From positions 95,669,497-95,733,496 of the forward strand of contig OY757020.1 in assembly GCA_963580285.1 (NCBI GenBank): 64,000 nt of DNA. The letters run 5' to 3'. This DNA is from Lucinisca nassula. Its lineage: Eukaryota > Mollusca > Bivalvia > Lucinida > Lucinidae. This document shows, piece by piece, positions 9,474 to 20,602 of the stretch (its first letter is position 1; every line of letters starts with the position of its first letter). A model generated the notes under the pieces. It was not told the origin of the DNA. It made no database searches and worked only from the letters and a program-made list of their open reading frames with translations. Made by a program: the position numbers and the translations under genes.

Positions 9474-11455
9474 ATGCTCCCCGAAGAATTTCGGGGGAGC
9501 ATATAGTCGCCGCTTCGTCTGTGCGTCCGTGCGTCTGTGCATCCGTGCGTCCGTCCCGCTCTTGTCAGCGCGAATTCTCAGAAACTACTGGGCGGATTTC
9601 AATGAAACTTCATGGGACTATTAAGTATCGAAGGTGGATGCGCATATCACCTGCGTGTTTTGGTTCGATGATTTTTCCAACAGTTATGGCCCTTTGATGA
9701 ATTCTGCATGAATATATAGGGTACTGTTCATGTCCACGCGAATTCTCAGCAACTACTTGCAGAAATTCAACGAAACTTCAATGGAACCTTAAGCAGCAAT
9801 AGAGGATGCGCATATTATCCGTGCTATCTGGTTAGATGATTCGTCACAGAGTTATGGTACTTTGTTTAAAGCTGCAGCACTTGGTAGGTCACTGTGGCTA
9901 TTTTTAGAAAAAACTTTGTCATCACTCTGGTGCCTACATTTATGGATGGATTTTAATATAACTTCACACAAATGTTGGGTATGATAATATCTTGAGCATG
10001 TTCGACTTTCAGGGTCCTGGGCTCAAGGTCAAGGTCACTGCAGCTATTTTTAGAAAAAACTTTGTCATAGCTCTAGCGGTGTCATTTGCTGATGGATTTT
10101 AATATAACTTCACACAAATGTTGGGTGTGATAATATCTCAAGCTAGTTTGACTTTCAGGGTCATGGGGTCAAGGTCAAGGTCACTGTGGCTATTTTTAGA
10201 AAAACTTTGTTTTTGCTCTAGTGCCTACATTTATTGATGGATTTTAATATAATTTCACACAAATGTTAAGTATGATAATATCTCGAGCAAATTCAACTTT
10301 CAGGGTCCTGGGCTCAAGGTCAAGGTCACTGTAGCTATTTTTAGAAAAAAACTTTGTCATCGCTCTAGCGTCGTCATTTGCTGATGGATTTTAATAGAAC
10401 TTCACACAAATGTTGGGTATAATAATATCTCGAGCAAGTTCAACTTTCAGGATTCTGGGGTCAAGGTAAAGGTCACTGTGGTTATTTTTAGAAAAAAACT
10501 TTGTCATCGCTCTAGTGCCTACATTTATTGATGGATTTTAATATAATTTCACACAAATGTTGAGTATCATAATATCTGGAGCAATTTCAACTTTCAGTGT
10601 CCTGGGCTCAAGGTCAAGGTCACTGTGGCTATTTTTAGAAAAAAACTTTGTCATTGCTCTAGCGTCGTCATTTGCTGATGGTTTTTAATATAACTTCACA
10701 CAAATGTTGGGTATAATTATATCTCGAGCAAGTTCAACTTTCAGGATCCTGGGGTCAAGGTCAAGGTCACTGTGGTTATTTTTAGAAAAAAACTTTGTCA
10801 TCGCTCTAATGCCTACATTTATTGATTGATTTTAATATAATTTCACAAAAATATCTCGAGCAAGTTTGACTTTCAGGGTCCTGGGCTCAAGGATAAGGTC
10901 ACTGCGGCTATTTTTAGAAAAAACTTCGTCATAGCTCTAGCGTCGTCATTTGCTGATGGATTTTAATATAACTTCACACAAATGTTGGGTATGAACATAT
11001 CACAAGCAAGTTTGACTTTCAGGGTCCTGGGGTCAAGGTCAAGGTCACTGCGGCTATTTTTAGAAAAACTTTGTCATCGCTCTAGCATCTACATTTGCTG
11101 ATGGATTTTAATATAATTTTCGAACCCGTCTGATATTTTATATGCATGTAAAGGCACCCAATACCGAACCATACCTGGGGACAGTCCTATGAGGATTGCC
11201 TCTGTGTACGAGAGTAAGTTTTCAATAAGTTGTATTAAACAGTTCTTCCTTTCATTTTTTCGGACTTTTGTGTTGCTGATGTTTGTATGACAGTGCCATC
11301 AGGCAAGCTAATCTGTCCACTGACAGGTTTTGTTATACTCCATTTTGAAGTACAGTGAGTATATACAGGATACTGCTCTTTAACTCGGATAATGTTTCCT
11401 GTTCCGACTTTTGCACGTTCGGGGAGCATCCATCGGTTTCACCGATATTCTTGTT
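9474..11455 (+). mobile_element. Helitron-like element (ATGCTCCCC family) inside T1
   Basis: Boundaries are read from the undisturbed T2 copy, where the same site (36018/36019) has no insert. The 5' end ATGCTCCC folds with GGGAGCAT around a CCGAA-GAAT-TTCGG hairpin. A GTGCGTCCGTGCGTC microsatellite follows. About eight ~146 bp tandem units containing AAACTTTGTCATCGCTCTAG fill 9880-11120. The 3' end is ATCGGT...ACCGAT then ATTCTTGTT. Confidence 0.85.
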
Positions 11456-13539
11456 TTCCTATATTTCAGGCCATTACCTATAATAACCTATAAAATCCTA
11501 TATTTTACCAAAATACCTATAAATACCTATAATTTGCAATTTTGGGTAAGCAAGGAATACAAAGTTTCTAAAAAAATCTTTGACAGTAGATGTTTTTATA
11601 ATATTTGAGCTTAATAAGCTGTTTCCTTTTAGGAATTTGTATTCCTTTTTGGTGTAGTGACCCAGTCCAGCTCAGCTTTTGGAAAGCTTTAGCTAGTGGA
11701 AATTCTGCTATTTTTTTAAATTTGAAATGTTCCATTTTGATATTGTTTTTACTATTGTTTCTTATGAATATGAAATAAGTTTCGCCGTTTTTTAGCAGAC
11801 AAGCTATTGTGATCAGTCACCGTCCGCTGTCCTTTAAATGAGATCTCCTAAACCCCTGAATAGATTTTGACCAAACTTGGCAGAAGTCATCTTTGGGTGG
11901 TCTTCTCTCAAAGTTGTTCAACAAATTTCAGTCCATGCTGAATTCTCACAGGCCCGTATGAAATTAAGTTACAGTATTTCTGTAGAAATATTGTGACAGG
12001 ATTCTGACATGAAACATGTATAAAAAAAATTTCCAAATAGAATTTCCACAAAGAATTTTCACTTAAATTTTGTCTTCGAGACGGGGTTCAGGTGGGAATC
12101 AGTGTGGAAAAGCTTGTGAAAAATGTAAATTAGCAGGAAAATTCAGGAATCCTGTAGAAAAAAAAAACAGACAGGATTCCTGTATAAATTACTGACAGGA
12201 TTCCTTCATGGTTCATGCAGGATTCCTGAATGAATTATTGACCGGATTCCTGCCGGAGCTAGTGACAGTATTACTGTCTGTATATTCCTGCAGGATGCCT
12301 GCTAATTTAAATATTTGGTCCAGTTTCATTAACATAACACAATCATCTTAACATACACTGTAAAAATTTTGAGTTTTTATCTATACACAATAAGGAAGGA
12401 ATATACATGTGATGCAAAAGAACATACAAAAACCTTGCATGCTACTTACATGTAACTCTTGAATTTGAATCCTTGGATTTCCAAAGATTCATTGTGATCT
12501 AATAACTTCAGTCTGCAAACACATACATAAATATGTGAGTGGGGTGCAATCTTTGCAGTTTGCAAACATAAAACTTTTGACACCCCACTAGTAATCAATT
12601 TAAAACACTGTTAATCTAAAATACTAAAAGTAACTCAGTGTCTTCCAAAATATAGTTTTAAATTCTTAGAACAGCTTTATACTTGTAAAGTTGTAAAGCA
12701 ACACACAAGCAACACATCATCCCTGATGTCTTTGAATGTGTTTGAGTGCTCCCGCCAAAATATTATGTTTCAGGAAGTGATTATGCTCTGTTTTCATGCC
12801 AGACTTTTAAACAGAAATTTGGTTTACTTTTTAATGCAGAATTTCTGTTAAGATCTGGCCATTTTCCTTGTGGAATCTGTAACTAAATTCCGTGGACAGA
12901 AAAAAAGAGTTCCACTATGAATTCTGTTACTGTCAACAAAGACTCCATGTGGAATAATGTCTGAATTTTTTCAGGTAGTTGCCACGGTAAACATATAGGG
13001 GAAAATAAGAAAAAACCTTTAAAAATCTTCTTGTCTGAAACCAGAATGCCCAGGTCTTCGATATTTGGTATGAAGCTTCATCTAATGGATCTCTACCAAG
13101 ATTGTTCAAATTATAGCCCTAGGGCCAAAACTGGCACAGCCCCAGGGCCCACTGGTTTTACGTAGGCTTAAATAGGGAAAACCTGAAACCAGAAGGCTCA
13201 GGTCTTTGATATTTGGTATGATGCTTTGTATAGTGGACCTTGACCAAGATTGTGCAAATTATAGCCCTGGGGCCAAAAATGGGCCCTCCACAGGGCCTAC
13301 TTTTTACACTATGGATCATGTGAGCAATCCAGGGCCATCAAAGCCCTCTTGTTTAAAGGGAAGAACATCCCATTTTTGATTCTGCCTGAATTGTCAGATA
13401 GACACAGTTAGGTTTAGTTATCTCTTGTTCCAAGAAATAGATACAGTGGTATCAGATGATATTTATGTAGATCATTCAGTTCTGTATAAAACATACATTG
13501 AGGGCATTCATTAGAATCATCTAATAAGGACTGATTTTT
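11456..13539. other. Interior of T1 (no coding sequence)
   Basis: Collinear with 36019-38128 of T2 at high identity. Contains repeated CAGGATTCCTG motifs near 12160-12290 and an old truncated Helitron-like tail at 12975-13353. No open frame of note. Confidence 0.8.
12975..13353 (+). mobile_element. 5'-truncated Helitron-like fragment shared by T1 and T2
   Basis: Two units of the ~166 bp TCTTCTTGTCTGAAACC repeat, then the 3' end GTGAGCAATCCAGGGCCATC...CCCTCTTGTT. The same fragment is at about 37580-37942 in T2, so it entered before the two T copies separated. Confidence 0.7.
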
Positions 13540-15233
13540 AGCTCACCGTCACGTAGTGACGAGGTGAGCTTTTGGGATCACTTTTCGTCCGTCGTGCGTC
13601 CGTCCGTGCGTCCGTCCGTGCGTCCGTCCGTCCGTGCGTGCGTGCGTCCGTAAACAATTCTTTAAACGACATCTCCTCCTAAACCACTGATCGGATTTTG
13701 ACCAAACTTCACAGGAATGATCCTTAGGTGGTCCCCTTTCAAAGTTGTTCAAATGGTTCCGGTCCATTGCACATCTAGGTCATAGGAGCCAAAAAGAGAT
13801 TTTTTTCACCAAAAACTTAAAAAATCTTCTTCTCTGAAACCACAAGGCCCAGGTCTTTGATATTTGGTATGAAGCTTCATCTGGTGGACCCCTACCAAGA
13901 TTGTTCAAATTATAGTGCTGGGGCGAAAAATGCCCCCGCTCCGGGCCCCTTTGGTTTTACATGGGCTTATATAGGGAAAATCTTTAAAAATCTTCTTCTC
14001 TGAAACCTTAAGGCCCAGGTCTTTGATATTTGCTATGAAGCTTCATCTAGTGGACCCCTACCAAGATTGTTCAAATTATAGTGCTGGGGCCAAAAATGCC
14101 CCCGCTCTGGGGCCCTTTGGTTTTACATGGGCTTATATAGGGTAAATCTTTAAAACTCTTCTTCTCTGAAACCGCAAGGCCCAGGTCTTTGATATTTGGT
14201 ATGAAGCTTCATCTAGTGGACCCCTACCAAGATTGTTCAAATTATAGTGCTGGGGCCAAAAATGCCCCCGCCCCAGGGCCCTTTGGTTTTACATGGGCTT
14301 ATATAGGGAAGAGCTTTAAAAATCTTCTTCTCTGAAACCGTAAGGCCCAGGTCTTTGATATTTGGTATGGAGCTTCATCTAGGGGACCCCTACCAAGATT
14401 GTTCAAATTATAGTGCTGGGGTCAAATATGCCCGCTCCGGGCCCTTTGGTTTTACATGGGCTTATATAGGGAAAATCTTTAAAAATCTTCTTCTCTGAAA
14501 CCGCAAGGCCTAGGTCTTTGATATTTGGTATGAAGCTTCATCTAGTGGGCCCCTACCAAGATTGTTCAAATTATAGTGCTGGGGCCAAAAATGCCCCCGC
14601 CCCAGGGCCCTTTAGTTTTACATAGGCTTCTATAGGGAAAATCTTTAAAAATCTTCTTCTCTGAAACCGCAAGGCCCAGGTCTTTGATATTTGGTATTGA
14701 AGCTTCATCTTTTGGACCTCTACCAAGATTGTTCAAATTATAGCCCTGGGGCCAAAAGTGCCCCCGCTCCAGGGCCCTTTGGTTTTACAAAGACTTATAT
14801 TGAGAAAATCTTAAAAAATCTTCTTCTCTGATACCACAAGGCCTAGGTCTTTGATAGTTGGTATGAAGCTTCATCTAGTGGACCTCTACCAAGATTGTTT
14901 AAATTATAGCCCTGAGGCCAAAAATGCCCCTGCCATGGGGCCATTTGGTTTTACATAGGCTTATGTAGGGAATATCTTTAAAAAAAATCTTCTTCTCTGA
15001 AACCGCAAAGCCCAGGTCTTTGATAATTTTGTTGTGTAGCTTCATCTAGTGGACCTTCGCCAAGATTGTTCAAATTATAGCCTTTGTTGATATGTGGTAT
15101 GAAGCTTCACCTATTTAAACCTCCGTCAACATTATGCACATTATAGCCCTGGGGTCAATAATGGCCCTCTCCGGGCCCACTTGTTACTCTATGGATCAGG
15201 TGAGCGATCCAGGGCCATCATGGCCCTCTTGTT
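13540..15233 (+). mobile_element. Helitron-like element (GTCAC-GTA-GTGAC family) inside T1
   Basis: Starts AGCTCACC after ATTTTT and ends CTCTTGTT before ATGGAG. The empty site ATTTTT|ATGGAG is intact in T2 at 38128/38129, fixing the length at 1694 bp. Inside are a GTCCGTGCGTCC microsatellite and about eight 163-166 bp tandem units. The 3' hairpin is AGGGCCAT-C-ATGGCCCT. Confidence 0.9.
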
Positions 15234-15470
15234 ATGGAGATTTATTAAAGATTTTTTCTTTAATTATAACCAGCTGACCACCTTAGCTATTTCTATATGT
15301 TGTATTATTAATAAAAGAGAGAGCTGGTAGGTGTTTGTGGTCGAAAAACATACAAATCTGGCTTTTCTTCAGTGTAGGCAACCTATAATATCCTATATTT
15401 CTGGTCGCTAGATACCTATATTTCTGGACCTAACCTATATTTTTGACTCCAAATATCACTTGACGCCCTG

Positions 15471-16290
15471 TACGACTCACCACAATTTTTTAAATCGTAA
15501 ACAACGTCGTAGAGAAGTCGGCAGAGATCTTGAGGAATCGCGGTTGATCGTGATAGTTCGGGAGTGACCATAACTGTTTTGGACATGTTCAAAACATTCG
15601 TGACGAGTCGGCATCATTTTTCAAATCGTAGCTCAGTTGTGAGCCGTCATCATGGTAATCTTGGCCAATCGTGAATAATTGTGACTGAATTCTACCACGA
15701 TTGAGCTACGACGAGACGAGATCATCTACAACGCCGCTACGATTCCGTTGCGACTGCCTTACAATCTACTACGATATCATGAAGGCTACTCACGACAATG
15801 CAAGATTCACCAGGAATGCACTACTATTGATTTATCCCGGCGAACATTTTTATATACCCAGATCGTTATAAATCCTGACGAATCAGGAGAAGTCTTGGTT
15901 AATTGTGAGTAAATCATATCTAATCCTCCATGATCATACTGAGTCTTTGATCATCGTGCCAATTCGGCCTTGGTCATAGAGCAGTCTTGCAGGGATTGTG
16001 AGAAATCGTGTATGATCGTCTGATATCTTGAAGCAATCGTGGTGCAGTCGTAGAAGAATCCTAGAGGATCGTAAGACATCGTTGTCGATCGTGGAGGATC
16101 GTTTTAAATCGGCTCCATTATCGTACAGCAACCGTGATTGTTCATAGAAGTGTTGTAGCAATGTCGTGAGTATTCGTAGGGTAGTGAAATCTGAACCGTG
16201 TATGCCCTGATTTGCCACGATTTTCATGGTCCCCATTGGTCATGGACAGTTGTGGACAATCGTGGTCAAAGTGGTGACAGTGTAAGAGCC
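15471..16290. repeat. TCGT/ACGA-rich right arm of transposon O
   Basis: By hand count this 820 bp holds about 20 TCGT and 9 ACGA tetranucleotides, many as AATCGT or GATCGT. They are irregularly spaced and switch to ACGA around 15690-15870. The 100-codon minus-strand frame at 15934-16236 is a by-product of this composition. Confidence 0.6.
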
Positions 16291-16302
16291 GCATTAAGGT
16301 GA

Positions 16303-17135
16303 GGTATTGCGGTCAGTGAATGTCTGTCGTCAGTCATGCGTCGTCAACAATTTGCTTTAAATGCGAACTCCTCCTAAACCCTTGGGCAAATTTGATTCAA
16401 ACTTCACAGGGATGTTGCCTAGATGGATTTCTACCAAAATAGTTGAAATCGTTCCGCTCTGATCAACAAGATGGCCACCAGAGCTAAAAATAAAAAAAAT
16501 CTTTTAACGCCAACTCCTGTACACTGGGCCAATTTCATTCAAACTTCATACAAATGCCGCTTAGGTGACTCTTAACCAAAATAGCTAAAACCATTTCGAT
16601 CCGATGAGCAAAATGGCCGCCAGAGCTAAAAATAGAAAAACATCGTAAGTTTGCCTCAAAAGCGAACTCCTCCTAAACCCTTGGGCCAATTGGATTCAAA
16701 CTGCCTGAGTGACTCCCGACCAAAATAGCTAAAATCGTTCCGCTCTGACCGCCAGAGCTAAAAATAAAAAACATCTTCAAACGACAACACCTCCTGTACC
16801 CTTTGGTCAGTTTCATTCAATCTTCATAGGAATGTTGCTTAGATGACACTCTACCAAAATAGCTAAAACAGTTCACCTCCGATGAACAAACTGGCCGCCA
16901 GAGCTAAAAATAGAAAAACATCGTAAATTTGCTTCAAATGCGAACTCCTCCTAAACCCTTGTGCCAATTTGATTCAAACTTCACAGGAATGTTGGCTAGG
17001 TGACTCCCTACCAAAATAGCTAAAATCGTTCCGTTTTGATGAACAAGATGGCCACCAGAGCTAAAACCAGAAAAAATCTTCAAACGACAACTCTTCCTGT
17101 ACCCTTGGCCCAATTTCATTCAAACTTCATAGGAA
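16303..17135. repeat. Tandem repeat of Helitron-like type, ~140-150 bp units
   Basis: Alternating diverged units begin GCGAACTCCTCCTAAACCCT and CAACTCCTGTACCC, each with AAAATAGCTAAAATCGTTCC and GCCACCAGAGCTAAAAA. A GTCGTCAGTCATGCGTCGTC stretch on the left resembles the 5' microsatellite of the complete elements. Clear termini were not found; probably a fragment. Confidence 0.55.
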
Positions 17136-17185
17136 TGTTCAATAATACATGAACACTCATGTAAGTTGCTCTATTTCTTCAACAG

Positions 17186-17337
17186 GTTGTGTTTGCTCAT
17201 TTACTGCCCAACTTTGCGGAGTGTTGGTGGGACTCATTGGTGTTAGACGTACTGGTGTGCAATGGTCTAGGGATCTGGATAGGAATGATTATATGCCGGA
17301 AACTAGAAATGAGGAACTATCATTGGGAAAGTATAAA
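17186..17337 (+). CDS. PTDSS1: PTDSS1 exon C
   Basis: Acceptor CTTCAACAG and donor GTAAGTGAT; phase 0 in, two bases into the next codon out. Reads [16 protein letters not shown]...[21 protein letters not shown]. It contains the equivalents of N209, E212, D216, D221 and N226, the densest group of essential residues in the family. Confidence 0.95.
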
Positions 17338-17890
17338 GTAAGTGATACTTTGAATAGTTACTAAGTATTATTAAAGTGATATCTTTGGAAAATATAGAGT
17401 AAGAGATATTTTGGGAATGTAAAGAGATACTTTGGGAAAGTACAGATTAACCCATTGGGTACCAGAAACCCCAAAACAGGTGCCTTGGCAAACAGTGAAG
17501 GCCCAGATCAGACGCTGCAGAATGCAGCATCTGGTCAGAGTCTACACTGTTTGCAAAACATTTAGCCATTTTCCAAATAGAATTTGAAGAAAACACAAGC
17601 TGACAACCCTAAATTTTGAAATGAACTCCTTCTACATATAAAGAGGAAGATTCCATTTGGTACAAAAAAGGGTTAAGTGATATTTTGGGAAAGTATTGAG
17701 TAATACTTTTGGAAAGTATAAATGATACTTTTGGAATGTGTAAATGATAGTTTGGGAAAGTATAGTGTTACTGATAGTTTGGGAAGATACAGAGTAAGTG
17801 ATACTTTTGGAAAGTGTAGAGTATGTAATACTTTGGGAAAGTATAGTGAATGTGATATTTTGGAAAAGCATAAAGTAAGTGATACTTTTC
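17338..17890. repeat. ~30 bp minisatellite that starts at the exon C splice donor
   Basis: The end of exon C plus donor reads GGGAAAGTATAAA|GTAAGTGATACTTT. Degenerate copies of this segment follow in tandem through the intron, for example at 17797-17830 (AGAGTAAGTGATACTTT) and 17868-17888 (AAAGTAAGTGATACTTT). Several keep a consensus-like GTAAGT donor. A TTAA MITE (17451-17672) interrupts the array. Confidence 0.75.
17451..17672. mobile_element. TTAA-flanked MITE (piggyBac-like ends)
   Basis: TTAA at 17447-17450 and 17673-17676, ends CCCATTGGG and CAAAAAAGGG, internal hairpin GATCAGACGCTGCAGAATGC and complement. Inserted in the splice-donor minisatellite. Confidence 0.8.
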
Positions 17891-17971
17891 AAGTAAAAAT
17901 GAAAAAGAACAAGAAAAGGTGAGAAGAAAATAATAGCGGAGCCTTGAGGCAGTTCTAAGGAGCACCTAAAC

Positions 17972-18592
17972 TACAGGAGAACTTTGATTGGCTCGAACAC
18001 TGATGTCTTGTTTACCGTGGCTGAGTCTAACTAATTCTTGAGACCCTAGGGAATTCCTCTACATTAGAAACAGTGCCAGATAATTATGGAGATTTTCTAG
18101 TTTTATCTTGCCAACATATACTGTGTGTACACATTAGAATTGCCTCAATGATGCAATTCTAATGAGTACACACAGCATACATTTTAATTATAGAACACTA
18201 TAGATCAGTGTCTTGTTATGGCTCCTGACAGTTACCCTCAGTGGCTCGAACTACCCGTCTCGAACAGATTTCCGTTGTCCCAAACGTATTCGGCTACATG
18301 ATGCTTCCACGCAGAGCTGAAACTGACCGCACACGAGACCTGGTAAACTGCTTAGAGGATATAAGCCTGCCCAGGCAAAGTGGTACGAGTCGGACCGTCC
18401 ATGCTTATAAACCCTATAATTGGTTTCATTGGACGACAGGGCTTGAGATGTAATTTCATCTCAGTGTCGGGTAAAAGTCCCACAAAATTGGAAGCAACGT
18501 CTCCAAAATGATCTTTACAGTGTTGACGGGGATGTTAAACCTCAAATCAATCAAACAAACAAACATATTCGAGCCATTGAAGTTCAACTGTA
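17972..18592. mobile_element. Class-b palindromic MITE, split by a SINE-like insertion
   Basis: Ends TACAGGAGAACTTTGATTGG and ...CATTGAAGTTCAACTGTA form the class-b inverted repeat with TA at the ends. The central hairpin (18118-18184) has core TTAGAATTGCCTCA. A SINE-like copy (18293-18565) lies inside, flanked by TATTCG on both sides. Confidence 0.7.
18293..18565 (+). repeat. SINE-like repeat with CAAA tail, inserted in class-b MITE
   Basis: Plus-strand copy ending GGGGATGTTAAACCTCAAAT and then CAAACAAACAAACA. Flanked by TATTCG (18287-18292 and 18566-18571), as expected from target-primed insertion. Confidence 0.75.
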
Positions 18593-18596
18593 TGTT

Positions 18597-18888
18597 GGTT
18601 TTGTTTGTTTGATTTGAGGTTTAACGTCAACAATGTAAAGGTCATTTTGGAGACGTTGCTTCCAACTTTGTGGGACTTTTACCCGACATTGAAATGAAAT
18701 GACAACTCAAGCCCTGTCGCCCAATAGGGTTTATAAGCATGGACGGGTCGACTCGCACCGCTTTGCCTGGGTAGGCTTAGATCCTCTAAGCTGTTTACCA
18801 GTACTCATGTGCGGGTCGGTTTCAGCTCTGCGTGGAAGCCTCATGCAGCCCATATATTTCTTCAAACCCCATGTGTTGGGGCCGAACT
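18597..18888 (-). repeat. SINE-like repeat with CAAA tail
   Basis: Minus-strand copy beginning on the plus strand with TTTTGTTTGTTTGATTTGAG and ending TTCAAACCCCATG. Confidence 0.65.
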
Positions 18889-19004
18889 GTATGTTGGTAG
18901 CAGTATTTAGAACACTTATCACAATTTTTCATTATTTCTATTTTAAGCCTACATTATATCACATTGACATCCTTCAGGGGTATAAATAATTTTCTCCTGT
19001 GTAA

Positions 19005-19144
19005 ATTGTTTGATGTGATGTTTAACATCCCTGTCAACACTATAAAGGTCATTTTGGAGAAGTTGTTTTTTTCCAGCATTGAGATGAAATGAAATCTCAA
19101 GCCCTATCGCCCAATGAAACCTATAGGGTTTATAATCCTGGATG
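19005..19144 (-). repeat. SINE-like repeat, truncated
   Basis: Only the tail-proximal half is present (TTGTTTGATGTGATGTTTAA through AGGGTTTATAA). It joins a different repeat (19145-19270) related to sequence near 45600. Confidence 0.55.
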
Positions 19145-19347
19145 GTCTTCTGAGTAAAGGTTGACTCTTTTTTCAGAGGAGCCCAGGTGACAGAAAAGAC
19201 AACAGGAAATCATAAAAGTTGTCTCCCTTGCTGAAATGACAGAAAATAGATCGGAAGTTTTTCTCTGGTTCTCCCCCACGCCTATGCTAGCCAACAATTG
19301 ACTTGATATAACTGAAAAAGAAACCAGGAAAGGACCATACCTAATCC

Positions 19348-19363
19348 CCCCCCCACTCCCCCC

Positions 19364-19394
<31 letters not shown>

Positions 19395-19396
19395 AC
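19348..19396. repeat. Poly-C tract followed by (AC)n
   Basis: Almost uninterrupted C over ~30 bp, then ACACACACAC. The minus strand has G-quadruplex potential and the AC run Z-DNA potential. Length is likely to be unreliable in assembly. Confidence 0.85.
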
Positions 19397-19671
19397 TTCC
19401 ACCAATTCATTATATCTGAGTATTCTGGAAAGCACCATTAATATGATTAATCTGGAAAAAGTACACCTTAACCATGCATGGTATATAACTGCAATGGTCT
19501 TGAAAGTGCCATTGACAACTTAACAACCACTCCCCACTCCCCCACCCCTCCGACCCATTACCAGAAAATTCAGATGTGTCCATTCCATATAAAAGATCTG
19601 TTTGGCTAAGTGGTATTGTATCAGTACTTCAATGGTTCAGTGATATATTATAATGCTACCTTTCTTTTTAG

Positions 19672-19813
19672 AGATATTCACTCAACAACGGGTAAAATTA
19701 GACGAGCTGTTTTACAGTTTACCCCAGAAACATTCACTCATGTCAGATGGTTGGACCCACACTGCACATACATGAGATTTGTCGCTGTGACCATGTTAAT
19801 ATTTGTCTGGCAG
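19672..19813 (+). CDS. PTDSS1: PTDSS1 exon D
   Basis: Acceptor CTTTTTAG and donor GTATGT. The first base completes the K codon split from exon C. Reads DIHSTTGKIRRAVLQFTP...VRWLDP...MLIFVWQ. The L and P of LQFTP match human L265 and P269, where mutations remove feedback inhibition by phosphatidylserine. Confidence 0.95.
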
Positions 19814-19852
19814 GTATGTTAATACAGGTAACACTTTTTATACTGACATTTC

Positions 19853-20219
19853 TAAGGCTGACACGATTAATCGTATAATCGATTAATTGATCGATAAATT
19901 CCTCAGAAATGATTATCAGTACTGATTTGCTTGTAATCGATCATTTGGTAAGTACAATTTACTACCCAAAGTTGTGCCTAAAATAGCTGGATCAGTGGCT
20001 ACAGTGCAGACCCTGATGAGACACCGCATGTTGCGGCATCTCATCTGGGTCTGCACTGTTTGCTCAGGCCTGCCTGTTCAACTATACATATGGTAAAGTG
20101 CAACATATGGTAAGAGTCATGCTCAGACGACAAAAACCTTAGCGATTACTAATCGATTATCGATCGCAGTGACAGGACTGATAATTGATTATCTTTTCAG
20201 CTCCATTTAGCCAGCCCTA
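19853..20219. mobile_element. hAT-like MITE (backbone ii) with 8 bp target duplication
   Basis: Flanked by GACATTTC (19845-19852 and 20220-20227). Ends TAAGGCTGACACGATTAATC and GCCAGCCCTA, reverse orientation relative to 5615-5997. Carries the CAGTGCAGACC-type hairpin near 19999-20065. Confidence 0.82.
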
Positions 20220-20351
20220 GACATTTCATGTAATTACAAAACTCGTTACAATGACAATTTCAATGGAAAGAATCCTTTGGAGATATTCAAGAATATCCAT
20301 TTTGTTACTCCAAAAAACAAATGTTGATATTTGTTAGATTCTAACAGATGT

Positions 20352-20602
20352 CATAACGAAAACATGCCTATACAGATACATTGTAAATTTTATCACCGAA
20401 AAAAATGAAAATTATCAGATGAAAAATTTCAATATTTTTCTTATTTCTGCTCGAAACATAGATTGTGATACTCATTAGAACCGCCTGGACGAGGCAGTTC
20501 TAACGAGTACCCACAATCTATGTTTTTCCACAATACAAACCCCAGTTTTTATAGATGTGGGGTTCGAGGGTGTCAAAATCATATAGGCGTGCTTTCGTGA
20601 TG
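20352..20602. mobile_element. Class-a palindromic MITE (undisturbed)
   Basis: Starts CATAACGAAAACATGCC and ends CTTTCGTGATG, with hairpin at about 20457-20525. It is collinear with the broken class-a MITE that hosts the Gypsy and a Helitron-like element (25128-40105). Its AATATTTTTCTTATTTCTGC at 20431 shows the empty site of the latter. Confidence 0.7.

Larger units (their letters stand above)
9441..15470. mobile_element. TIR transposon 'T1' with 6 bp target duplication, carrying two nested insertions
   Basis: Ends CAGGGCGTCAAGT and ACTTGACGCCCTG form a 13 bp perfect (16 bp with one mismatch) inverted repeat. They are flanked by TACGAC (9435-9440 and 15471-15476). Without its two Helitron-like insertions it is ~2354 bp and collinear with copy T2 at 35986-38368. 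Sequence ACCTATA(A)T is repeated near both ends. No transposase; superfamily not assigned, since few superfamilies make 6 bp duplications. Confidence 0.88.
9409..16290. mobile_element. Non-autonomous TIR transposon 'O' (split by nested insertions)
   Basis: Left end GGCTCTTACACTGTCAC (9409-9425) has its exact complement at 16274-16290. An imperfect extension (TTTGGCTACGA versus TTTGACCACGA) makes the inverted repeat ~30 bp. Only ~850 bp belong to this element (9409-9440 and 15471-16290); the middle is transposon T1. Flanks TTTTAAGG and CATTAAGG suggest an 8 bp duplication with two differences. The right part is very rich in TCGT and ACGA tetranucleotides. No credible coding sequence. Confidence 0.75.

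Noticed and set aside
15934..16236. 100-codon minus-strand frame
   Set aside because: Composition reflects the TCGT/ACGA-rich transposon arm; no motif or homologue recognised.
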